A stretch of 64,000 nucleotides of DNA from JAPPLB01 sp965204095 (GCA_965204095.1 OZ241991.1:4836001-4900000), one strand, 5' to 3'; shown: positions 8,095-18,017, counted from the stretch's first letter. The notes: generated from the letters alone by a model not told the origin. Program-made: numbers and translations.

Positions 8095-10122
8095 CTAGCG
8101 TCGGCCGGTCGGCGCAATGGTTGCCAAGATCTCAGCCTCGGTCACCGGCGGATCCTGTATAGCCAATTGATCCAGGGCGCCCGCTGCATCGAAACTCTTC
8201 TCGAGCCACTCGGTGGGAAAGGCCTTCGAGATGTTGTGCAACACTGCCTTTCCGCTTGTCAGCAGTGTTGCGGCGCCTCGGAAGTCTCCGGCTCTGCGTA
8301 TACCGGGAACAAAGAAGTGATTCACATACTCGTTATCGGACGTGGCGTCAAAACGGGCCAGGTCCGCCAGCAACACAACGTTGGAATCGGCCAGCGCTCG
8401 AGCGAATACCGTCCAGACGCCCGCTTGTCCGATCCCAACCAGGTTGAGGGATTCTCGTCCCGACAGTTTGCGCAGCCCGGCGATCGCGGTAAGAACGTCC
8501 TGCACGCGGTTGGCGTCGTCGGTGCGGTTGAAAGTGGTGAAATAGCGCATCTTGCGCCTGCTATCCTCGGAGGCTTCAACAGTTGTTTTCGACCGCCCCG
8601 ACTGGAAGGCGTCGATGCCCATCACGACGCCTCCACGCGACAGCAACCCCTGCACGAGCCCGTCACGACTCTCGGAAGAACTCAGCACCCAGGCGAGACC
8701 TTCGGGATGAACAATGAGAGTCGGTTGTACCGCCGGATTAGCTCTGCGAGGTTGCAAGATCACTCCCGGCACCCGATCGCCTTTCCCCTCCCGGCCCACA
8801 AGCAGCATCTTTCCATTAGTCAGCGGCTCCGTCTCTTTGACGAGCAATGCGTCCGCTTTTGGCATGCTCGCCATCAATGCAAGACCGAGTCTTTCACGAA
8901 AGGCTTTCTGCGCTTTCTCGAGCGAGGCGGCGTCGGAGGGCTTGAGCTGCCTGGTCTGCTTTTGGGCTTCGCCGATCCACGAACGGATCAAGCCGGCTTG
9001 ATCGAGGGCGTGCGGCGGCAACTCTTTGTTCCAAAGGCTTACGAGGCTTTGTAGGCCACGCATAGAAATCCCATGGTCCGTCAGGTCTTCCGGCGGCACA
9101 GAAAGGGCCTTCTTCGCGAAAAACTTGTATACCTCTTCGCGGCTCTGCCGATTGTAGTTGTGCGGCGCGTCGATCTGGACTTGTTCGAGTTGCATCTCCG
9201 CGTCGTACAGCTTGTAGACGCTCCGCACGCCAGGATACTCATCTGTGGGGGTGTTGCGCGTCCAATCTCCTGTGGCCGAGACCATCAGCATCGGCCGGGG
9301 CGCCATAAGAGCCGCAATCTCGACGTTGTGAGTGTCGATGCGCAGGTTCGCCGTGTTTTCGCACACTGATCCGCCCTGCATGATGGCCGAGATCATATTC
9401 ACCGGCGCTGAATACCGGATACGATCATCAACTGCTGTGAGGAAGAAGGTCTGCGTCCCACCACCGGATGCACCGGTGGCTCCGATTCGTTGTGGATCAA
9501 CGTCCCTCAACGACTCGAGAAAATCGACGGCTCGTACGCTGTTCCAAGTCTGCAAGCCGAACATCCCGAGACCCCACAGTTGCTCGCGGGGGCCTTCGAA
9601 TCCATGGGGAAGCTGTGCGGTGTCGTTGTAGCCGATCATGTCGTAGGTGAACACAACGTAACCCTGCTTGGCGAGGCTGACGCCGCGAGCCGGCACTGAG
9701 CCTCTCTCCGAGTTTTCGAAGCGGCCGTAGCGCCAGTGGCCGTGGGGAGAAACGACTCCCGGGAAAGGGCCGCTCTTCCCAAGCGGACGATAGAGGTTCC
9801 CGCCGAGAAAGAATCCCGGCCAAGTCTCCAACAGCACCTTCTCGATCGAGTAGCCGTCGTATTCGATCCGGCCGAAGACCTGCGAGTTCAGCGGGGTCTT
9901 GTTCGGCATGGGCAACAGCCCGGAAGCAAACTTCACCTGCTTCCGCAAGAAGGTTGCGCGCTCTTTCCATTCATCGAGCGAGTCATACCGGGGCATGGAA
10001 AATTTCATGTCGGTGTGTCGGATCACCGCCTTGCGCTGATCGACATCAGGGATTTCACCGCCGGCGCCGAGCACCGGGACGAGCACGAGGAATGCTGCGA
10101 GTGGAGCCACGGAACGTTTCAT
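8095..10122 (-). CDS. secreted tandem alpha/beta-hydrolase (acetyl xylan esterase-like)
   Basis: Protein of 675 residues with an N-terminal signal peptide (MKRSVAPLAAFLVLVPVLGAG). The first alpha/beta-hydrolase domain has SHGHW as the oxyanion region, nucleophile GASGGG, and a histidine in APHNYN, as in acetyl xylan esterase and dienelactone-hydrolase-like enzymes. A second hydrolase-like domain follows from about residue 400. Its nucleophile elbow reads GIGQAG, with no serine, so it is probably inactive. The frame runs further upstream to 10446, but only antisense to cysteine synthase. The ATG at 10122 directly before the signal peptide is chosen. Carbohydrate ester hydrolysis is inferred. 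Confidence 0.85.
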   Translation of the reverse strand: MKRSVAPLAAFLVLVPVLGAGGEIPDVDQRKAVIRHTDMKFSMPRYDSLDEWKERATFLRKQVKFASGLLPMPNKTPLNSQVFGRIEYDGYSIEKVLLETWPGFFLGGNLYRPLGKSGPFPGVVSPHGHWRYGRFENSERGSVPARGVSLAKQGYVVFTYDMIGYNDTAQLPHGFEGPREQLWGLGMFGLQTWNSVRAVDFLESLRDVDPQRIGATGASGGGTQTFFLTAVDDRIRYSAPVNMISAIMQGGSVCENTANLRIDTHNVEIAALMAPRPMLMVSATGDWTRNTPTDEYPGVRSVYKLYDAEMQLEQVQIDAPHNYNRQSREEVYKFFAKKALSVPPEDLTDHGISMRGLQSLVSLWNKELPPHALDQAGLIRSWIGEAQKQTRQLKPSDAASLEKAQKAFRERLGLALMASMPKADALLVKETEPLTNGKMLLVGREGKGDRVPGVILQPRRANPAVQPTLIVHPEGLAWVLSSSESRDGLVQGLLSRGGVVMGIDAFQSGRSKTTVEASEDSRRKMRYFTTFNRTDDANRVQDVLTAIAGLRKLSGRESLNLVGIGQAGVWTVFARALADSNVVLLADLARFDATSDNEYVNHFFVPGIRRAGDFRGAATLLTSGKAVLHNISKAFPTEWLEKSFDAAGALDQLAIQDPPVTEAEILATIAPTGRR

Positions 10123-10186
10123 CGCGAGAGATTGTAGCGCATGACCACGCTCCGCCAGCGCCATGTGCGATGCTGTTCGGACGTAC

Positions 10187-11146
10187 ATGCCGAAGCGGGT
10201 CCACAACCAGGTAGCCGATCTCATCGGGCGCACTCCCATGGTGCGTTTGGATGCTTTGTCGCCTCCGGGAGGAGCAACGATCCTGGGGAAGCTCGAATAT
10301 CTGAACCCCAGCGGCAGCGTGAAGGATCGGCCGGCGCTCAGCATGATCCGTGACGCGGAGTCAACCGGACTCCTCAGGCCCGGTATGACGATCGTAGAGG
10401 CGACGAGCGGCAATACGGGCATCGGCCTTGCGATGTTGTGCGCCAAGTTCGACTACAACCTCATCCTTACGATGCCTGAGACGATGAGTTTCGAGCGCCG
10501 CTCACTTGTCAAGCGATACGGGGCGCGCGTCGTGCTGACGCCTGGGGACAACGACATGGCCGGCGCTGTGAGCAAGGCTTCTGAGATCGTCGAGCAGAAT
10601 CCGGGCTGCATCCAACTCAAGCAGTTCGAGAACCCGGCCAACCCCGAGATGCATCGCAAGACCACCGGGCCGGAGATCCTCGAGGCGACTGGCGGGGACA
10701 TCACGGCCTTCGTGGCCGGAGTCGGTACGGGAGGGACGATCACCGGCGCCGGCGAAATTCTGAAAGCGGCTATACCCGCTGTCAAGGTCATTGCCGTCGA
10801 ACCTGCCGTCTCCGCCGTGCTGAGCGGCAAGCAACCTTCGCCCCACGCCATTGAAGGAATCGGCGCGGGCTTCATACCAAGCATTCTCAACCGCGATGTG
10901 ATCGACGATGTCATGACGGTCGAAGACCGCGACGCGTTTGAAATGACGGAACTTCTGGCGAGCAAGGAATCGCTGCTCGCCGGCATCTCGTCGGGGGCGA
11001 ACGTCCTGGCCGCCCGCCGGATCGCGCAACAACTCTCGCCGGGCGATAAGGTCGTCACTATCCTTTGTGACACGGGCACCCGCTACTTCAGCGTGGAAGA
11101 GTACTTCCGCAGGGATGACGCCGGGCCCGGCGGCAGTCTGCTTTAG
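10187..11146 (+). CDS. cysK: cysteine synthase (O-acetylserine sulfhydrylase)
   Basis: PLP enzyme that makes cysteine from O-acetylserine and sulfide. PSGSVKDR puts the PLP lysine at residue 46. TSGNTGIG binds the substrate carboxylate, and GTGGTITGAG holds the cofactor phosphate. Length (319) is normal. An in-frame ATG at 10163 would add eight residues. The start at 10187 puts GRTP at the usual distance from the N-terminus. It diverges from the esterase gene across a short gap and is followed 18 bases later by a YeiH-type transporter, suggesting a small sulfur unit. CysK and CysM cannot be separated with certainty. Confidence 0.93.
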   Translation: MPKRVHNQVADLIGRTPMVRLDALSPPGGATILGKLEYLNPSGSVKDRPALSMIRDAESTGLLRPGMTIVEATSGNTGIGLAMLCAKFDYNLILTMPETMSFERRSLVKRYGARVVLTPGDNDMAGAVSKASEIVEQNPGCIQLKQFENPANPEMHRKTTGPEILEATGGDITAFVAGVGTGGTITGAGEILKAAIPAVKVIAVEPAVSAVLSGKQPSPHAIEGIGAGFIPSILNRDVIDDVMTVEDRDAFEMTELLASKESLLAGISSGANVLAARRIAQQLSPGDKVVTILCDTGTRYFSVEEYFRRDDAGPGGSLL

Positions 11147-11164
11147 CTTTAGGGAACCTGTAAT

Positions 11165-12304
11165 TTGCATCTCAGCGCGAGAGAAAAGAAATTCGAAGAC
11201 CGCTTCCGCAAGAAGCTGGCGGCGCCGGCGGCGCCGGCGTGGCGTGGCATCGCCGCTTGCGCTGTGCTCACCTGGCTGGCGTTCTATCTGCACACCCTGC
11301 CGTTCGCGCCTTTCACTCTGAACGGAACCCATCCGATAAGCGCCGTCTTGTTGGCATTGCTGCTCGGGTTGTTGATTCGCAATATGCTTCCTGCGGGCGC
11401 AGGTTTGAAGCCGGGTGTTGACCTCGTCATCAAGAAGCTGTTGCCGATAGGCATCGTGCTGCTTGGCGCGGGTCTTGATTTCCATGACCTGATCCGCGTG
11501 GGTTTCCGAGTCTTGTTGGGGGCCATCGTCTTGATCGTGGGCATCATTTTCTTCACGCGGCTCCTGGCTCGCTTACTCCGCGTGGAATCGGGTCAAGGCT
11601 TGTTGATTGGCGTGGGAACAGCTATTTGCGGCACCTCAGCCATCGTTGCGCTGGCTCCGGTTGTCGAGTCGAAAGAGAGGGACATCGCCATCTCCATTGC
11701 ATCGATCAACTTGCTTGGGGCGCTGGCCATGTTTGTTTTCCCTTTCGCAGGGGCTCTACTGTCGTTGTCGCCTGAGATCTACGGCGAATGGTGCGGATTG
11801 GCGATCCATGCCACACCCCAGGTGATCGCCGCCGGGTTTGCGCATCAGCTTGACGGAGAGACCGCCGGCAAAATCGCCACCATCGTCAAGCTGACACGCA
11901 TCTCGCTACTCGGTCCGTTGGTCTTCGTCATCGGAGTGCTGTACGCCCGCTATCGACGCCAGAATGCTGTTTTTGTCGCACCGACTGTCAACTACCGCCG
12001 GCTGATGCCGGCGTTCGTACTGTTTTTCGTTGGCATGGCAATCCTGAGGACGATGGGATTCTTCCCGGAAGTCACGCTGCACATGGCTGATCGGTTTGTC
12101 TTGGGGGCGGGCGACCGGACACTGGATCTCGCTGCGGTGCTTGGTCAGGCTGGCAAATGGGTCATCACGGCAGCGATCGCCGGCATCGGGCTAATCACGG
12201 AGTTCCGAGCCCTGAGAACCGGCGGCTTGCGACCGTTGCTGCTTTGTCTGCTGGCTACCGTGATGATCGCGCTGCTAGGCCTGGGTTACGCTTTCTGGCG
12301 TTGA
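11165..12304 (+). CDS. YeiH-type putative sulfate exporter family membrane protein
   Basis: Polytopic inner-membrane protein of 379 residues and about ten hydrophobic segments, belonging to the UPF0324/YeiH (PSE) family. Recognisable family stretches are LLGLLIRN, LLPIGIVLLGAGLDF and GVGTAICGTSAIVALAPV. The start is TTG with a weak upstream site. The first 30 residues are charged and rich in Ala/Pro, so they are probably cytoplasmic. It lies 18 bases after cysteine synthase on the same strand. A role in sulfur or organosulfonate efflux is the family's usual guess and is not proven. Confidence 0.88.
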   Translation: MHLSAREKKFEDRFRKKLAAPAAPAWRGIAACAVLTWLAFYLHTLPFAPFTLNGTHPISAVLLALLLGLLIRNMLPAGAGLKPGVDLVIKKLLPIGIVLLGAGLDFHDLIRVGFRVLLGAIVLIVGIIFFTRLLARLLRVESGQGLLIGVGTAICGTSAIVALAPVVESKERDIAISIASINLLGALAMFVFPFAGALLSLSPEIYGEWCGLAIHATPQVIAAGFAHQLDGETAGKIATIVKLTRISLLGPLVFVIGVLYARYRRQNAVFVAPTVNYRRLMPAFVLFFVGMAILRTMGFFPEVTLHMADRFVLGAGDRTLDLAAVLGQAGKWVITAAIAGIGLITEFRALRTGGLRPLLLCLLATVMIALLGLGYAFWR

Positions 12305-12370
12305 AGCTGAATCACCGGTCTCGGCTTATCGATGCCGGGCGGTGTCCGCTCTCGCGGTTGCCGTGGACTC

Positions 12371-13840
12371 CTACTTTTTCGTCCAGGTATAGGAGTCGAA
12401 ATCAAAGTCGTAGGCATCCCGGCCGGGCACTTCCGGCACGCTGGTCTCCGGCATCCAGTAGGCCAGCCGCTGCTTCAAGGACGTGTAGCGCGACTCTCCG
12501 GCGAGGTTGTCCCACTCGTTCGGATCGTTGACTCGATCGTACAATTCATCCGTCCCATCGGCGTAACGGATGTAACGCCATTTCTCGGTAACGACGGCGT
12601 GATTGTCTGGCAGATACGTCGTCACGGCAGGGCGGCGCTTGGCCCCGGCGTCGCGGAGCTGCGGAGTCAGGCTTGCTCCCTCGAGGTCATGAGGCTTGCG
12701 GAGCCCGCACAGGTCCGCAAGCGTCGGGTAGATGTCGAGCAGTTCGACGGGTTGCTTGCGGTCCAAGCCCGCGTGATGTACGCCCGGACCGGCCCAAATC
12801 ATCGGGACATGAGTCGAGCGCTGCCATAGCGTGCTCTTGTGCCAATGGCGTTTTTCGCCGAGGTGCCAGCCGTGATCGCTCCAGAAAACGACAATCGTGT
12901 TCTCCGCATAGCGGCTTTCTTCGAGCGCTCGGAGCACATATCCGACCATTGCATCTGCGAAGCTTATGCAGGCCAGATAGGCTTGCACGCCGTCCGTCCA
13001 CTTGCCCTCTCGCAAGATGCGTTCATGTTCGGCACGGCGCACGGCGGCCCACTTCTGTGCGATCGGAGGGATGTCGTCGAGATCGTTCCCCGGTACTTCA
13101 GGCAGGCGAACCTCCTCTTTCGGATACAGGTCGAAGTAATTCTGCGGCGCGAACAGCGGGATATGCGGATGCCAAAGTCCCACGGCCAGGAAGAAAGGCT
13201 TGCCGTGCTCCTTCTTCAAGAACTCCTGGCCGTACCGAACCGCCGCCATGTCGCCGTAGGTGCGTTCAGGGCGGTTCGGCAGAACACCCCAGTCGAACTC
13301 GCCGGCGAAATTGTCGCCCGCCATTCCGTTGAAGGGATGTCCCGGTGGATTGGGGATCTTCTTGATCCAGGGATAGTAGGAGAGACGCCGATACCAGGGG
13401 TCGTCGAACTCCTGGATCTGGAAATCGTCCCACTGATCCGGCGGATTGAATCCCGCCACATGGTGAAAGATCTTCCCCGCGCCGGCGGCATGGTAACCGT
13501 TCTCGCGGAAGAACATGGGTAACGTCTTGATATCGGGATGCGCCGGCCGCCAGTATTGGCTATTTCGATACACTCCCGTTGTCGAGGGCCGCTTGCCGGT
13601 CATCAGTGCCGTCCGCGAGGGGTTACAGACGGGCGACGAGCAATGGGCGTCGCGGAACAGCACTCCGCGGCGGGCCAGCGCATCGATGTTGGGAGTCTGA
13701 ACACCCGGATAGCCCCCCAGGCATCCCACCCAGTCGTTCATATCGTCTACCGAGATCGAAAGAACATTGGGCCGCTCCCCAGCCCCCCTTGCTGCAGCCG
13801 CACCAACCAGAGCAGCGGCAAAGCTCCGTCGAGTAAGCAT
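12371..13840 (-). CDS. Tat-exported sulfatase (iduronate-2-sulfatase-like)
   Basis: Sulfatase of 489 residues. The start MLTRRSFAAALVGAAAARG is a twin-arginine signal, so it folds before export. VDDMNDW supplies metal ligands. C-N-P-S-R-T at residues 72-77 is the formylglycine signature, and FWSDHGWHLGEKRHWHKST is characteristic of iduronate-2-sulfatase-like members. Its likely target is a sulfated polysaccharide in the periplasm or outside. It is unrelated in position and in signal type (Tat rather than lipoprotein) to the sulfatase at 1.4-2.9 kb. It is convergent with the YeiH gene. No partner gene is adjacent. Confidence 0.92.
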   Translation of the reverse strand: MLTRRSFAAALVGAAAARGAGERPNVLSISVDDMNDWVGCLGGYPGVQTPNIDALARRGVLFRDAHCSSPVCNPSRTALMTGKRPSTTGVYRNSQYWRPAHPDIKTLPMFFRENGYHAAGAGKIFHHVAGFNPPDQWDDFQIQEFDDPWYRRLSYYPWIKKIPNPPGHPFNGMAGDNFAGEFDWGVLPNRPERTYGDMAAVRYGQEFLKKEHGKPFFLAVGLWHPHIPLFAPQNYFDLYPKEEVRLPEVPGNDLDDIPPIAQKWAAVRRAEHERILREGKWTDGVQAYLACISFADAMVGYVLRALEESRYAENTIVVFWSDHGWHLGEKRHWHKSTLWQRSTHVPMIWAGPGVHHAGLDRKQPVELLDIYPTLADLCGLRKPHDLEGASLTPQLRDAGAKRRPAVTTYLPDNHAVVTEKWRYIRYADGTDELYDRVNDPNEWDNLAGESRYTSLKQRLAYWMPETSVPEVPGRDAYDFDFDSYTWTKK

Positions 13841-14047
13841 GGTCCAATTCTATTCCGAAGCGGTCAATCGATATGACAGAGCATCGGTAGGGAGTTCTTT
13901 GAAATACGCAGTTCTCATGGAGACGGAAGCCATGTTGCCCTTACGTTTTCGGGAAACTTGGGCCGTTGCGGTGTTTCGGACCTGCCGTATCTTCGTCCCG
14001 CCAGCCGCTATCATAGACGCGAGGCACAACTGCCCAGGAGCGCCATC

Positions 14048-14548
14048 ATGCCATCCGAAGGAAACGGGATTCCATCACGCGAAAAAGCTACTTTTGGCGC
14101 CGGTTGCTTCTGGGGCGTCGAGGCAACATTTCGTGAGTTGAACGGCGTGACTGCGACCGCCGTTGGCTACTGCGGCGGTGAATATGCGAATCCGTCCTAT
14201 CCGGATGTGTGCACCGGTCTGACCGGACATGCGGAAGTCGTCGAGCTGGAGTACAAACCCTCCGAGATCAGCTACGACCAACTGCTCGACGTTTTCTGGC
14301 AGTTGCATGACCCGACGACGCTGAATCGACAGGGGCCCGATGTGGGTACACAGTATCGCTCCGTGATTTTTTTTCATACTCCGGAGCAGGAAAGAGCAGC
14401 TCGAAAGTCCAAGGAAGCACTCGATCTTTCCCGACGCTTCGAACGCTCGATCGTGACGGAAATTACACTCGCGTCAACCTTCTACCGCGCCGAAGAGTAT
14501 CATCAGCGATATCTTGAGAAACGCGGCTTGGCTCACTGCCGGTTCTAG
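14048..14548 (+). CDS. msrA: peptide methionine-S-sulfoxide reductase A
   Basis: Repairs oxidised methionine by reducing the S-sulfoxide. GAGCFWGVE carries the catalytic cysteine. GYCGGEYANPSY and the GTQYRSVIF stretch are standard MsrA motifs. ATG at 14048 has AGGAG eight bases upstream and yields 166 residues, the usual size. An open frame continues upstream to 13958 without a ribosome site. There is no signal peptide, so it is cytoplasmic. Its TAG stop (14546-14548) is part of the CTAG flank of a MITE-like element, which begins at the next base. Confidence 0.95.
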   Translation: MPSEGNGIPSREKATFGAGCFWGVEATFRELNGVTATAVGYCGGEYANPSYPDVCTGLTGHAEVVELEYKPSEISYDQLLDVFWQLHDPTTLNRQGPDVGTQYRSVIFFHTPEQERAARKSKEALDLSRRFERSIVTEITLASTFYRAEEYHQRYLEKRGLAHCRF

Positions 14549-14738
14549 CCTGCATTTCTCACCACCCGACGGCCGAAGCACGCGGTATGACCGCCATGAC
14601 TTCGTTGCGCTTGCTTGCCGTGCTCAACGTACTGTTCAAGTACGTCTGCGCGCCTTTTTCATCCGCCCGGCTCGCACCTCGTCCTGACGGCCCTCTCACC
14701 CACTTCGCCTCGCCATGTAGTGAGAAATGCAAGGCTAA
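14545..14738 (+). repeat. MITE-like element copy R1
   Basis: Core 14549-14734 with inverted ends (CCTGCATTTCTCACCAC; right arm with one inserted base). Flanks are CTAG on the left and CTAA on the right. It has internal module A1 (ATNNGACCGCCA...) and the long-loop variant (CGCGCC then a T-rich loop) in the centre. The left flank supplies the msrA stop codon. Confidence 0.88.
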
Positions 14739-14978
14739 AGCACGAAGTGTGTAAATCGTGGATACGCTCATTGTCGGTCCACGTTTGGAGGCGAGTTCTC
14801 TCACAAGGGGAATCGCGCCGGAGTCGATCCTGGCCTTTTCTTCTGCGCACTTCCGTTAAACAGGTTTGCCCCCCCGGGCTGCCTGCACAACTGGATGTTT
14901 CCTGGTGGTGGTACTATCGGAGCCGTATTCGGGGCATTTCCAAAGTAAGCTGGAGTCAGAATCGCAAGGAGACTTCGC

Positions 14979-15482
14979 ATGACAAGATGGGGAACGTTGC
15001 TGTTCGCAGTTCTGCTGCTGATTACGCCGGCGCCTGGCGAGGATCACGAGGCGGCTCAGCTCAGAATGAGTTTCGAGTCTGCTGTTGCGGCGCTCAATGC
15101 CGGAGACATCGACGGCTTCCTGGCTGATGTTCACGAAAAGGCGCTTTCGTTTTATTCCTGCGGTCCGACTTCGGGCAAGGAAGGCAAGGCAGCATGCCAG
15201 TTGGACTGGGAACGCTTCTTCGGCAAGACCCATGAGGCCAAGTTCGAGCCACAGAACATGCAATACCGTGTGATTGGAAACACCGGCATCGCGTGGGGAG
15301 AGTACGAAGTAAATGTAAAAACCAAAGATGGCAGGAACGCACACCACCGCGGGCGTTACACGATGACTTACACGAAAGAAGATGGGAAGTGGAAGGTCAT
15401 CATGCAACACAACACGCCTGCGGAGCAGGGACCGGCCGGACCGCGCGAACGTCTGTCGCGAGCCCGGCCGTCAGGCTCCTGA
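14979..15482 (+). CDS. secreted NTF2/SnoaL-like (DUF4440-type) protein
   Basis: Protein of 167 residues with a cleavable signal peptide (MTRWGTLLFAVLLLITPAPG). The rest fits a cone-shaped NTF2-like fold: a helix SFESAVAALNAGDIDGFLA, a short DVHEKALSFYS strand, and a C-terminal sheet ending YTMTYTKEDGKWKVIMQHN, which is typical of DUF4440/SnoaL_3 members. These act as small-ligand binders or ketosteroid-isomerase-like enzymes, and no specific activity can be assigned. AAGGAG stands eight bases before the ATG. It stands alone between a repeat element and the ASPIC gene. Confidence 0.75.
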   Translation: MTRWGTLLFAVLLLITPAPGEDHEAAQLRMSFESAVAALNAGDIDGFLADVHEKALSFYSCGPTSGKEGKAACQLDWERFFGKTHEAKFEPQNMQYRVIGNTGIAWGEYEVNVKTKDGRNAHHRGRYTMTYTKEDGKWKVIMQHNTPAEQGPAGPRERLSRARPSGS

Positions 15483-15640
15483 CTGGTTTTCCACGTCTCC
15501 ATTTCCGGGAATAAGTTGATCACGAGGGCTGTCGGAGCCGTCTTTGACGGCCCACAACTCGGAACATCGGCATTCACAGGGAGTTCGAGGGGCCGTCGGC
15601 AGGCCGCCATGTAGAATAGTCGAGGATCAACGGCTCTCCG

Positions 15641-17857
15641 ATGCGCCGCTCAATGACGGCCTTCCTGAACAAGCTGACCAGAGTGATGCTGTGGGGGTCC
15701 GTGATCGGCGCCCTCTCCTTGCTCGCGCAACCTGCTGACAGCGGCGGCGATGCTCTATCCACGATCTCGGCTGACGAGGACAGATCTTCGGGCGATAGTC
15801 ATCAGCGCATGCTGGAGTTGCTCCATGACATTCGCGATCTGAGTTCCCGAGAAAACGAGTATACGGGGGACGCCTTGCATGCCCGAGAACGCGGGCAGCT
15901 CGAGGTTCTTCCCGCGGACGCCCCGGCCGCTCAACGGGCACGCCTGCACCTGATTGTGGGGAAGGACGAGTTGCGTTTGGGCAGAAACGAACAGGCTGTT
16001 GCACATCTTTTGAAGGCTTATGAATTGTCGGACAAGAACCTTATTCAGCCGGCTTTCCAACTTGCCGTTGCCTACCTGCGTCTGGGAGAAATCCAAAACT
16101 GTCTCGCACATCGTAATGCCGAAAGTTGCATTCTGCCGATTCGGGGCGGCGGGGTTCATCGGGATCAGTCCGGTGCTCGAACGGCCATCCAATACCTGAT
16201 GGAGGTTCTCGACCGCCGGCCTCAACACATCGCCGCTCGTTGGCTCTTGAACCTCGCTTACATGACGGTGGGAGAATATCCCTCGAAAGTTCCACCGGAT
16301 TTTCTCGTACCTCCCGACCGCTTCGAATCCGAGCAGGAGTTCCCTCGGTTCCGAGACATTGCTCCGAACCTGGGGCTGAATACGGTCAGCCTGAGCGGCG
16401 GCGCGATCGCCGACGACTTTGACGACGACGGTTGGCTCGACATCGTGGTCTCGGATTGGAGCCCCCGCGGGCAGCTTCGCTACTTCCGCAACAACGGAAA
16501 CGGCTCCTTCACCGATCGTACCGTCGAGGCCGGATTTCGAGGGCTGTTCGGTGGGCTGAACCTGATCCAAGCCGACTACGATAACGATGGAGATCTTGAT
16601 ATCTATGTCCTTCGTGGCGCTTGGCTCGGAATGGCAGGGCGGTATCCCGACTCGCTTCTGCAGAACGATGGCAAAGCGCATTTTCGCGATGTCACTTTTG
16701 ATGCCGGACTGGGGGTGGCGCATTACCCCACGCAGACCGCCGGGTGGGCTGACTACGACAATGACGGCGACCTTGACCTCTACGTCGGCAATGAGGTCTT
16801 CCCTTGCCGTCTTTTTCGCAATAACGGTGATGGCTCCTTCACTGATGTCGCCGAGTTCGCCGGTGTGACGAACAATGACGTTGCCAAGGCCGTCGTCTGG
16901 GGCGACTACGATAGTGACCGCTACCCCGATCTCTATGTGTCGAATTTCGGCGGACCCAATCGTCTGTATCACAACAATGGCGACGGCACGTTCACAGATG
17001 TCGCCCAGGACGCTGACGTCAGCTACCCGTTTAAGAGCTTCCCGGCATGGTTTTGGGACTTCAACAATGACGGCAGCCTTGACCTGTTCGTGTCCGGGTA
17101 TGAGCGGCGGGTGGAGGATGTGGCGGCTCACTACTTCGGCCTTCCGGCGATTGAAACCGAACTCGACAGCCTTTACCAGGGAGACGGGAAGGGCTCTTTT
17201 CAGGAAGTCAGTTACGACGTCAACCTGGATCGCATCACGCAGCCGATGGGATCGAACTTCGGTGATCTCGACAACGATGGTTTCCTCGACTTCTATTTGG
17301 GAACCGGCTATCCGGAATACGAAGGTCTGATGCCCAACCTGCTGTTCCGGAATGCCGGCGGGAGCCGCTTTGTCGATGTCACCACGGCGGCAGGCCTGGG
17401 TCATTTGCAGAAGGGCCACGGCGTGGCCTTTGCCGACTTCGATCACGACGGCGATCAGGACATCTTCACCGAGTTGGGCGGCGCCTATGCCGGAGACGTT
17501 TTCGGCAATGCCCTGTTCGAGAATCCGGGCTTTGGCAACCATTGGTTGGTTGTCAAGCTTGTCGGCCTAACCTCCAACAGGTCCGGTATCGGCGCGCGGA
17601 TTCGCGCGGACATCATCGAGGACGGCAATAAGCGCTCGATCTACAGGTGGGTGAACAGCGGAGGAAGTTTCGGAGCCAACCCACTGCGGCAGCACTTGGG
17701 CCTGGGCCTCGCCGAGTCGATTCAGTCGCTAGAGATCTATTGGCCCACTTCAGACCGAACGCAGGTTTTCAGAGATGTCGACGTCAATCAATTCATCGTC
17801 GTGACCGAAGACGACGAGGAGTACAAAATGCGACCGTATCGTCCGCTGGAGTTCTAA
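15641..17857 (+). CDS. CRTAC1-type FG-GAP/VCBS repeat protein with ASPIC/UnbV domain
   Basis: Large secreted protein of 738 residues. A signal-like hydrophobic segment lies near residues 15-30. A TPR-like helical region (about 90-210) follows. About six FG-GAP/VCBS repeats with calcium loops of the type DYDNDGDLD (residues 240-620) should form a beta-propeller. The C-terminal ASPIC/UnbV domain (about 625-725) has the typical NHWLVVKLVG and YWPTSDRTQ. Such proteins are common in Acidobacteria and Planctomycetes and are thought to bind surface polymers. The TAA stop is the CTAA flank of element R2. No enzyme function is visible. Confidence 0.9.
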   Translation: MRRSMTAFLNKLTRVMLWGSVIGALSLLAQPADSGGDALSTISADEDRSSGDSHQRMLELLHDIRDLSSRENEYTGDALHARERGQLEVLPADAPAAQRARLHLIVGKDELRLGRNEQAVAHLLKAYELSDKNLIQPAFQLAVAYLRLGEIQNCLAHRNAESCILPIRGGGVHRDQSGARTAIQYLMEVLDRRPQHIAARWLLNLAYMTVGEYPSKVPPDFLVPPDRFESEQEFPRFRDIAPNLGLNTVSLSGGAIADDFDDDGWLDIVVSDWSPRGQLRYFRNNGNGSFTDRTVEAGFRGLFGGLNLIQADYDNDGDLDIYVLRGAWLGMAGRYPDSLLQNDGKAHFRDVTFDAGLGVAHYPTQTAGWADYDNDGDLDLYVGNEVFPCRLFRNNGDGSFTDVAEFAGVTNNDVAKAVVWGDYDSDRYPDLYVSNFGGPNRLYHNNGDGTFTDVAQDADVSYPFKSFPAWFWDFNNDGSLDLFVSGYERRVEDVAAHYFGLPAIETELDSLYQGDGKGSFQEVSYDVNLDRITQPMGSNFGDLDNDGFLDFYLGTGYPEYEGLMPNLLFRNAGGSRFVDVTTAAGLGHLQKGHGVAFADFDHDGDQDIFTELGGAYAGDVFGNALFENPGFGNHWLVVKLVGLTSNRSGIGARIRADIIEDGNKRSIYRWVNSGGSFGANPLRQHLGLGLAESIQSLEIYWPTSDRTQVFRDVDVNQFIVVTEDDEEYKMRPYRPLEF

Positions 17858-18017
17858 CCTACATGTCTCACCACCCGACGGCCGAAGCACGCGAAAAAAA
17901 GCCGTGATTCGTGACTCGTGATTCGTGAAAAACCTTAAAGGCATGCTGCGCGCGCCTTTTTCCTCCGCCCAGCTCGCGCCTCGCCCTGACGGCCCTCTCA
18001 CGCACTTCGCCTCGCAG
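17854..18017 (+). repeat. MITE-like element copy R2 (right end degraded)
   Basis: The core starts at 17858 (CCTACATGTCTCACCAC) after CTAA, which is also the stop of the ASPIC gene. It carries module A2: an A-run, GCC, then three GTGNNTC heptamers and GTGAAAA (17904-17931). The right half matches other copies to about 18015 and then loses the terminal inverted arm. Confidence 0.75.

Noticed and set aside
15537..15551. Hairpin GCCGTC-TTT-GACGGC as a rho-independent terminator
   Set aside because: A stem of only six pairs with no T-run after it.
15755..17542. Minus-strand open frame (595 codons) opposite the ASPIC gene
   Set aside because: Its valine-rich, repetitive sequence is the antisense of calcium-loop repeats in the FG-GAP domain.
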